Source: Calcarisporiella thermophila CBS 279.70
Lineage: Eukaryota; Calcarisporiellomycota
Reading direction: 5' to 3'
Assembly: GCF_041956535.1 (NCBI RefSeq)
Contig: NW_027192192.1
Span: forward strand, 1,500,646-1,564,645
DNA length: 64,000 nucleotides
A program made the translations under genes and the position numbers. Under the pieces are notes generated by a model, which had not been told where the DNA came from, did no database searches, and saw only the letters and a program-made list of their open reading frames with translations. Positions 57,169 to 64,000 of the stretch are shown in pieces (position 1 is the first letter of the stretch; each line of letters begins with the position of its first letter).

Positions 57169-59145
57169 TTAAATAGCGCCAACTGCATCGTAATGTGGCC
57201 CAGAAGCAGCAGAAGTGGCTTTGGCATCACTGGCTCGGACCAGTGCAGCAACTTCATGTACCTCCAATTTGGGATTCCACTCCACCTGACAGTTCTCAAT
57301 CTTTCTCACCTTTCCGCACGTGTAACATTTTCTCCAATCCGGTCGTGAAGCGACCCAACTTCCACAGTGCTCACACCTCCTAGAGAATCGATCCTTCCAA
57401 TTCTTTTCTGGTAAGTAGTTGAGCTCAAGATCATAATATCGAAGAAGGCCATTCCATCTGAAGTTGAAGCGGTTTGAAGCCACGGCCTCACGTTTAATAG
57501 CATTCGAAAATTCGATCAATTCATTAACAGTTTCAATCGGTACGGGGTCGTATAACGGACCATCAAGTAGCTCAATAGCTTTTTTCGCTACCGTTACGTA
57601 CTCTGGCACTTGAGATCCCCAAGCCCAATTTTTGGAGTGGTCGACATAGGTTGCAAATGTGAGGTTGTAGTCTTGTCGGATGAGTTGCCATCCAGGAATG
57701 CCTATGCCAGCAAAGAACTGCCAAAGGGTGGAAACTTGGGGTCCAAGCTCGGGATGCCGGAAACAGACATAGTTGAACTTGTTCATCTGGTGCAGCGAGG
57801 GGATAAGCTTGTTACAAAAGACTTCATATGGCTTGAACAACTCTAAGCGCTTCTCTGGATTCGACGTTGCCAAGGCCTTGTGAGTCAGTTCAGCTGCGTA
57901 CGTGGAGGTTGACATGCTAGCGCTGATTCCAGGAGAGTGAAGGGGATTAGTGAACCCCACTGCATCGCCTATGGCGACCCATCCAGGTCCCGAAACTTTG
58001 GGAGATTGAAAAGCAAGTTGCTTGCGAATGAACCAGGTGGTGTTAGATCCATATGGATTTTCAATCAACTTGTAATTCTCCATCACCCGCGAGATCATAG
58101 GGTAACGATGAACCCAATAGTTAAACTTCTGCTCAGCTTCCTTTGTTCCATATGGCGTCAAGTCATCAGGATACCTAGCGTCATCGCGAACCGCAAACCC
58201 GATACTAACAATCCACTGGAGCTTGAGACCAAAGATTTTTGCAAGCTCTTCAGACGAGGGAATTTCATCACCAGGTGTCTTGTTCTCAGCATGGTCAAGC
58301 AAATAGTTCATCATATCCATTAAGTTAGGAATAGGACTACCTTCCCAGGAAGGCATGCGAATTAACCAGGCCCATCCCTCGGGAAAGCAGAGGTGGTTGG
58401 TGTGGTCACCCTCGAAAAATCTAAGGGGAATCTTGGTCTCATCTTTGCAAGTAAAGTAACCCCAATATGCGTTGACATTCCAACCGTCAAATCGTTTGAT
58501 GCGAGCCTCTTTGGAAGTAAATTGTCGAAATCTGCCCGTGGCGTCTACTAAGTACTGCGAAGCGATAGTCTTGGAGATTTTAGACTCGTTTTCTACGACT
58601 TGGATGAGGTTTCCAGCACCAGAAATCTTTGTTCCCTGAATATTAATTGAATGCCCATGGAATACATTGACACCATGTCGTTGGGCATAAACTGTGAACA
58701 GCAGCTCGCTGGTGGAACGCTCAATCTGGTAACCGGATAAAAATAAGCAAGGAGTTCCATTGCTGCAGAAATCGGTATAGTGTTCTGGATCTTCTGAATC
58801 AAAAAAATAGAAGCAAAGGCCATCCTTGAGGCCAAAAATGCGTAGGAGCATTTCCGCGTTGAGCCCCATCATCTTGCACCAAAGGGAAAATAGGGGAAGC
58901 GTGCTTTCCCCAATTTTATAGCCCGGCTTGGGCGATTTCTCCACGACAGTGACGCTTATACTAGGATCAAAGCATTTAGCATGAATAGCGTAGATGAGAC
59001 CGTGAATACCGCCACCAGCAACGACTACATCCTGGTTTTCAGGAAGCGAAGGGCTGTCATTATTGAAATTAAGGATCTCTGAGGTCGAAAATCTTTGTTC
59101 CTGGGCAAGTTTGGCAAATTTATGGTGCGGATCGACTGCAATCAT
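57169..59145 (-). CDS. FAD-dependent halogenase-like flavoprotein with C-terminal zinc ribbon
   Basis: A 658-aa intronless protein. FAD-binding VVAGGGIHGL (Gly44-46) opens a Rossmann fold. KPGYKIGESTLP (Lys77, Glu80) matches the KxGE(S/A)T block of flavin-dependent halogenases. FPEGWAWLIRMP carries their WxWxI(P) motif, which is thought to suppress monooxygenation. IGDAVGFTNPLHSPG is the second FAD-contact block. After about residue 580 comes an extra C4 zinc-ribbon-like module: CEHC at 591-594 and CYTC at 607-610. I know of no standard halogenase with that tail. Activity is inferred: halogenation of a small molecule, or a related FAD oxidation or reduction. Single-exon structure in an intron-rich genome hints at horizontal acquisition. 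It lies between two copies of the same MITE. Confidence 0.8.
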   Translation of the reverse strand: MIAVDPHHKFAKLAQEQRFSTSEILNFNNDSPSLPENQDVVVAGGGIHGLIYAIHAKCFDPSISVTVVEKSPKPGYKIGESTLPLFSLWCKMMGLNAEMLLRIFGLKDGLCFYFFDSEDPEHYTDFCSNGTPCLFLSGYQIERSTSELLFTVYAQRHGVNVFHGHSINIQGTKISGAGNLIQVVENESKISKTIASQYLVDATGRFRQFTSKEARIKRFDGWNVNAYWGYFTCKDETKIPLRFFEGDHTNHLCFPEGWAWLIRMPSWEGSPIPNLMDMMNYLLDHAENKTPGDEIPSSEELAKIFGLKLQWIVSIGFAVRDDARYPDDLTPYGTKEAEQKFNYWVHRYPMISRVMENYKLIENPYGSNTTWFIRKQLAFQSPKVSGPGWVAIGDAVGFTNPLHSPGISASMSTSTYAAELTHKALATSNPEKRLELFKPYEVFCNKLIPSLHQMNKFNYVCFRHPELGPQVSTLWQFFAGIGIPGWQLIRQDYNLTFATYVDHSKNWAWGSQVPEYVTVAKKAIELLDGPLYDPVPIETVNELIEFSNAIKREAVASNRFNFRWNGLLRYYDLELNYLPEKNWKDRFSRRCEHCGSWVASRPDWRKCYTCGKVRKIENCQVEWNPKLEVHEVAALVRASDAKATSAASGPHYDAVGAI

Positions 59146-59348
59146 TGAAATTCGAGTGGGTTTAAGTTATAATTAGGTTTGTATGCTGGTATAGAATATG
59201 AAAGATGAAATTTATCAAATAAAGAGAAATGAACTGATGTAAAGATCTTCGAATAAATAGTAGCTTCAGGGGAGAGCTCCTAAGATGGATTTATATCGCA
59301 ATTTCATGGGGATGCGCAGTTATTATTTCGATGAGATAGTGGTATTGA
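59146..59348. promoter_or_regulatory. upstream region of the halogenase-like gene
   Basis: About 200 bp of AT-rich sequence between the start codon and MITE copy B. The MITE sits where upstream control elements might lie. No distinct motif. Confidence 0.35.
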
Positions 59349-59580
59349 CCCTATAAGAAATGTCCATAGGGAAACCATAGGGGAATAATGTGGAACACAT
59401 GTGGATCACCTCACTTTCCCTATAATTTCCGTATAATTTCCTGATATTTACTGTAATTTTTCTATATTTTCCAAATCCGTACCCAAATAAAAATTATTAA
59501 AAATTATAGAGAAAGTGAGGTGATCCACATGTGTTCCACATTATTCCCCTATGGTTTCCCTATGGACACTTCTTATAGGG
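59349..59580. repeat. MITE copy B
   Basis: A 232-bp element with nearly perfect terminal inverted repeats of about 70 bp: left from CCCTATAAGAAATGTCC, right ending in GGACACTTCTTATAGGG. They enclose an AT-rich loop with AATTTTTCTATA sequences shared with copy A. No coding capacity; mobilisation would need a transposase supplied elsewhere. Target duplication is not clear. Confidence 0.88.
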
Positions 59581-59740
59581 ATCTGTTCCACACCACAACC
59601 CTATCCGAGAGAGATTTGTTTTCAACTCATATCATAATATTGATTCATACAATCTTATTTTTCCCATCTGATTTTAGTAATCTCTTTATATGCTCTGAGT
59701 CCTTTTCCTCTTCGTTAAGTTATAATCTACAGCGTTCAAG

Positions 59741-60109
59741 ATGGTCGTATCGCGCATTCCGCATCTCTTCATTTCCTTCTCAACTGGCCATGGTCATGCT
59801 GTGCCAATCATATGTTTTGCGCGTCGCCTAATTGATATGCCAAATGCACTCGCAGGCTCAGATGTCACCCCTGGGCTTCGATGCATAGTAACGATAGCCA
59901 CCGTCAACTCATATGTTGATGACCTTGTCGCGACGGGGCTCATTTCTTCACCCGATGAAAATGGCGTGATATTCCGCGGTTCCTATGGCGAGGTGCGCCT
60001 CGCGAAGTTATACGATCTCCCTAAGGTCGATCCTCAGGAGGACGACAAATACCTCCCCCCCCCAATGGTTTCCAATGTTATATCGAATCTGCGCATCAGA
60101 CTGGCATAG
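59741..60109 (+). pseudogene. UDP-glycosyltransferase N-terminal fragment
   Basis: A 122-aa open frame starting MVVSRIPHLFISFSTGHGHAVPIICFARRLI, with the GHG-H-xP acceptor-side motif typical of the N-terminal domain of UGTs, followed by LRCIVTIATVNSYVDDL. It stops at TAG after NLRIRLA, where a full enzyme would continue for 300 residues or more to its UDP-sugar-binding motif. No continuation was found downstream. Sequence right after the stop begins CCCTACAAAAAGCC, similar to the ends of the local TIR elements, so the gene may have been truncated by an insertion. It may be non-functional. Confidence 0.6.
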
Positions 60110-61254
60110 CGCGCGCCCCTACAAAAAGCCTTTTTAAGGAAATTACTTAGAAACCTATGCCAAAGTTGTAGGGTACAGTGTAAAAATCTATAGAATTGCG
60201 GTAAAAATTGACCGGTGGGTATAAGAAAATTGGTAGGTCACCATATAGAAAAGTCACGTGACTATACCCTTTTGGCTTGGATATTAGGTATTTGGCCTGG
60301 AAGGAACTCGTCAATTTTTGCTTGGCCGTGACGTCCGGCCGAAATAAAATCAAACCAAGAATTTAACTTATAAATAATTAAATAAACAAAGGATTTATCT
60401 TTAAAATTTGTTATTTTTGTAATAATAAGCATTAGAGTAAACATAAAAAATCATACTAATATTGAAATGAAGTGCTGCGTATGCTCACTTCAACTTCTGC
60501 GTAAAATTCTTTTTACTCCAACTCTTCGGTTCTTCTATAATACTTAGTATTTCGGTGAATAAGCATTATAGCCTAGAAAATAATACAATACACTTGATAA
60601 TGTAAATATTTTAATAGGATTCATTCTTTCTAATTATTTGGGTACAATCTATTCAAGAAATTGTGTAGATATTAAACTTACAGCAGCTGCATAGTTAATG
60701 CGTCTGAAATCATCTAAATACATATATGTATTTATGTCATTTCAACGAGCCCAGGATGTATCCATCCTTTGTTCGGAGTCGGCCCTACTGAAGTCTGTTC
60801 TTAGAACATCTAATTTAAAGCTATCCAATTCATCCACTCTCCTGCCTTGGAAGAAACGAAAGCAGAGAATACAGAGGATATGACTAAAGCAAACGATGGT
60901 TATAAAAGATAGTGAAATAAATTTTAGATTTTATATTGTACTGGGCATCATAGCGAAATTTCGATAATTGAAATTTCATTTTTATTGTATAACTCACGAC
61001 ATAAAAGGTATTTTGCAAGTCCATGTAGATTGTTGGTTGTGATATGGATAGCTGTGTTTGCTTTTCGTAGCGCAACTTAGTATAGCTAGATTTGAGGATA
61101 AGAAGGGAAAATGATGTGAAAAATAAAAATTATTCGATCACATTCCGAGGGCAGTTCACAAGTATAAGACAAGTTGACACTACGAATCGTAACACTCAAT
61201 AAAATAATCCTCAGCCACTTTTTGCTCACACTGGTTACCGTTGGGCTACTTATC
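60110..61254. other. AT-rich intergenic region
   Basis: No supported gene. The left edge resembles a TIR end (CCCTACAAAAAGCC at 60116). The right part may be the 5' terminal repeat of the DIRS-like element, but no repeat partner is in the window. Confidence 0.4.
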
Positions 61255-64000
61255 ATGTCATCTCAAGATGAAAATGCTGGCGAGGTCTCTCTTCGAGCGC
61301 AGATGGAAATCCTTAAGACCATGCTTGAGGAAATCAAAACTAAACTGGAGGGAAACAAGCAGCGAAAGCAGTAGTACTGGGGAAGAGGAGCCTGACGAGC
61401 TCATATGCACTGCTAAGGCCAAACACTACCAAAGGATCCCACAATGGGTGGCGGACGCGTTCCCTCAAATCCTGGACCCCTTTTTTCACCCGAACACCGA
61501 ATTCGGGACAGGGACCTTCGCGCAGAATGGTGGGCCCGTGCGCCAGCCATTCGCGATCGCGTTTATGACGCGCCAGCGATGCCAAGCAGCTTGCTTCAAG
61601 TGGCATCACATCAATCCAAAGCAAAAGATCGTTCACTGGCAGACTTCCAATCTCGTCTGGCCTTAACTACGAGAACAATCGACGCGCTTTTCCATTCGGT
61701 CGCGGGATTCGTGGAAAATAATCGAGACGTGTTCCCAGATACTCTTTGCCACTATTGGCTGCAACTATATCGGGACATCACTTTGCAGATGCGAGACCAT
61801 CTCACTACAATGTCAGAGTCAAGGCTCGGAGAGATCAGACAAGCGAGTCAGTATGGCGCCAGCCTCCGCTATATAACTCCGGAGCACACCCTCATCCCCG
61901 AGGAGATGGCCAGTGAATTCACGAAGGAACGGAGAGCTACATCCAAATCAAAAGCGAAGACGCGTAAACAGCGTACAAGTTATAGAAATTCCAGGAAACA
62001 TAACGGAATCCGTAGCCGTTCGTATTCCAGCAACGGAGGGAAGAATGAAGAGAAAGAGCCAAAAACCTATAAAGAAGGGTGGTATTGATGATGCTCCCCT
62101 TCAACACACACCAGTAGGAGGAAGGCTAGCACTATTCGCGGACTCTTGGAAGGAAATCACGAGAAAACCGTGGGTACTTACGTTACGTTCACGGAAGGGG
62201 CTATGATGGGATATTACAGGCCCGCAAAACAATGGAAAAGTCCGAGTCCATTGAACTTATCAAAAGAACAAGAGCAAGCAATAGCGCGGGAAGTCGAAGA
62301 ACTGTTGGAGAAGAAAGCTATAGAAAAAGTCAGGCGAAAGAATGTGGGGTTTGTCTCCAGGCTATTCACCATTCTCAAGGAGTCAGGGGGTCTCAGGCCG
62401 TTCCTGGATCTGAGAGAACTAAACAAGTTTATTCCCCCGATGCACTTGGAGACCTTGGCTCACCTTCTTCCACTCATCAACAGAGGCGCTTATATGACAT
62501 CGGTGGACCTCTCCGACGCATAGCTATATGTTCCAATCCACAAGGACGAACGCAAGTTCATGGCGTTCGAATGGAGGGACACTTGGTATTGGTTCAAATC
62601 ACTCCCGTTCGGCCTCTTATCTGCTCCGAGGATTTTTACGAAGATTCTTCGCCCGTGCCTCGCTCATCTTCGCTCGAAAGGAGTGGGGATATCAGCCTAT
62701 TTAGACGACCTGATTATCCTGGCGAGGTCAGAGCAGAAAGCGAAAGAGCACACGCTTCTGGCGGTAGAGCTACTAGAGAAGCTAGGGTTCATGATCAGCC
62801 GCAAGAAATCAATCCTCACACCATTCCAAAAGATGGAGCATCTGGGATTCATCCTCGACACGGAGAGCACGTCGCTGACTCTGCCAGGAGCAAAATCAGA
62901 GATATGAGAAGGATGGCAAAATGCATGATGAACAAAGCTCCTTCAGCACGCACTCTGGCTTCTTTCCTAGGGAGAATTGTGACAGCAACCCTGGCACTCC
63001 CAGTGGGGCGGCTATATCACCATCATTTGGCGAGAGACAAGGATGCTGCTGTTCGGAGCTATGGCTGGGATGCAATGGTAAGATTGAGCTCAAATTCCAT
63101 GAAGGAACTAAAATTTTGGTCGTCCCAACTGGAGAAGTGGAATTGGAGTACCTTTCTTCTTCTGGATTCTTCAGCAGTCATATACACCGATGCGTCAACC
63201 ACAGGAAGGAGTGCAACCTTCCAGGGCAGGTCTGTGTTCGGCCCTTGGAATTCGGAGGAAAGGACACTCCACATAAATGTCCTGGAGATGATGGCTGTGG
63301 GACACGCACTAAGGAGTTTTCCAGAGCTGACTCATTGCGCGGTGGCAATCCAGTCAGACAACTTGGCTGCAGTAGCTTATGTTGCCAGTCAAAGGGGAAC
63401 GCGATCGCCACAAATGCACAGGGTGACGAAATCCAATTGGGAAGAGTGCTTTCGCAGGAAAATAACGTTGACAGCGAAGCACATTCCAGGGGAGAACAAT
63501 ACGAGTGCAGACAAAGCATCGAGAATGAGGACCTCAGCAAGTGGAGGATCGACAAGAATTATGTGAAGAGAATAGAGAGGAAATTCGGTCCGCATGACAT
63601 AGATCTGTTCGCGGACAAGGTGAACAAAGTTTGCAAGAGGTACTTATCGTGGAGCTGGGATCCGAAAGCAGAAGCTCAGGACGCACTATCGATACCCTGG
63701 AAGCCGCTCGGAGTACCTTGGATCAATCCTCCTTGGACACTAATTCTAAGAAAAGTTCCAGATTCTCCATGCTTTCTACATTTTCCTATAGATATTCCCC
63801 ATGCACACTCTTAGTTGAGCTTCAGGCGAAGCGCCTAGTAAAGGCAAGGAGGGAATTCGTACAATACGTTAGTCCCTCTCATTTCTATCCAGGACACACA
63901 CATCCTGGTCCCGGATGAAGAACTTATGGCTAATCTGAGCGAGCACCAGCCGTACTCCAAGGATACGCTGATGTAGATGACGTAGCCCGCAGTCTATTAC
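61255..64000 (+). mobile_element. decayed DIRS-like retroelement (gag-like, RT, RNase H, MT-like), truncated by window end
   Basis: A gag-like part begins at the ATG at 61255 (MSSQDENAGEVSLRAQ) and continues through a second frame (DRSLADFQSRLALTTRTIDALF). The reverse transcriptase runs from about 62220: KEKKAIEKV-like thumb start, LRPFLDLRELNKFI, TSVDLSDA, SLPFGLLSAPRIFTKILRP, and YLDDLIILAR, the YLDD type usual in DIRS elements. RNase H follows (IYTDAST, NVLEMMAV, QSDNLAAV, AKHIPGENNTSADKASR). Next comes GPHDIDLFADK and WINPPW, an NPPW motif like the methyltransferase-like domain of DIRS elements. A TAG at 62521 and frameshifts near 62890 and 63530 disable it. The tyrosine recombinase should lie beyond 64000. 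Confidence 0.8.

Noticed and set aside
60116-60174. CCCTACAA...TTGTAGGG as a tiny TIR element after the UGT fragment
   Set aside because: Only 8 bp pair and the inner sequences do not match; the left end alone is worth noting.
1-64000. CRISPR arrays, rRNA genes and bacterial-type operons
   Set aside because: None seen; the gene structures are eukaryotic throughout.

Overview
The window is nuclear DNA of a fungus. The protein-coding genes carry many short GT-AG introns, mostly about 50-90 nt. Several families point to fungi: F1Fo ATP synthase subunit h (Atp14), a Uds1-domain septation protein, an Nrd1/Mrn1-type four-RRM protein and a cerevisin-type vacuolar subtilase. A WNK kinase, a DCAF7/WDR68 homologue, a Crinkler-type nuclease-kinase protein and a DIRS-like retroelement together suggest an early-diverging, large-genome lineage such as Mucoromycota rather than a yeast. 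That placement is inference and I cannot name the species.

Region 1, about 1-33.5 kb, is gene-dense and mostly housekeeping. In order it holds: the 3' end of a DCAF7-like WD40 gene (+); a two-RRM/RGG protein (-); a histidine acid phosphatase (-); an 11-exon REase-kinase protein (+); a subtilisin-like protease (-); ATP synthase subunit h (+); a small membrane protein (-); a Uds1 coiled-coil protein (-); a Cys-rich, probably GPI-anchored protein (-); a Lys-rich protein (-), which shares a 182-bp divergent promoter with the splicing factor Prp39 (+); a WNK kinase (-); the Nrd1-like RNA-binding protein (+); a forkhead factor (-); and a Pro/Asn-rich cell-surface protein (-). I rebuilt the spliced models by hand, and all reading phases close.

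Region 2, about 34-42.8 kb, is gene-poor and AT-rich. It holds a free-standing Tc1-type DNA-binding domain ORF and two small secreted Cys-rich proteins, one of them with repeated Cys-Cys pairs.

Region 3, about 42.9-60.1 kb, mixes oxidative and tailoring enzymes with mobile DNA. The enzymes are a Baeyer-Villiger-type flavin monooxygenase (+), bleomycin hydrolase (+), a berberine-bridge-type FAD oxidase (+), a broken cytochrome P450 (-), an intronless FAD-dependent halogenase-like protein with a C-terminal zinc ribbon (-) and a truncated UDP-glycosyltransferase (+). The mobile DNA comprises a dead Tc1 transposase next to a terminal-inverted-repeat (TIR) element whose middle is an assembly gap of 685 N, a decayed Ty3/gypsy chromovirus that cuts off the 5' end of the P450, two copies of one MITE family, and a foldback repeat in a P450 intron. 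The enzyme set looks like the tailoring part of a specialised-metabolite cluster; no core synthase is visible.

Region 4, about 61.2-64 kb, is a frameshifted DIRS-like retroelement (gag-like, YLDD reverse transcriptase, RNase H, NPPW methyltransferase-like motif) that runs off the window.

Most promising for follow-up: the halogenase-like/zinc-ribbon fusion and its enzyme neighbours, the REase-kinase, the CC-repeat secreted peptide, and the pattern of Trp codons turned into stops in two decayed genes.
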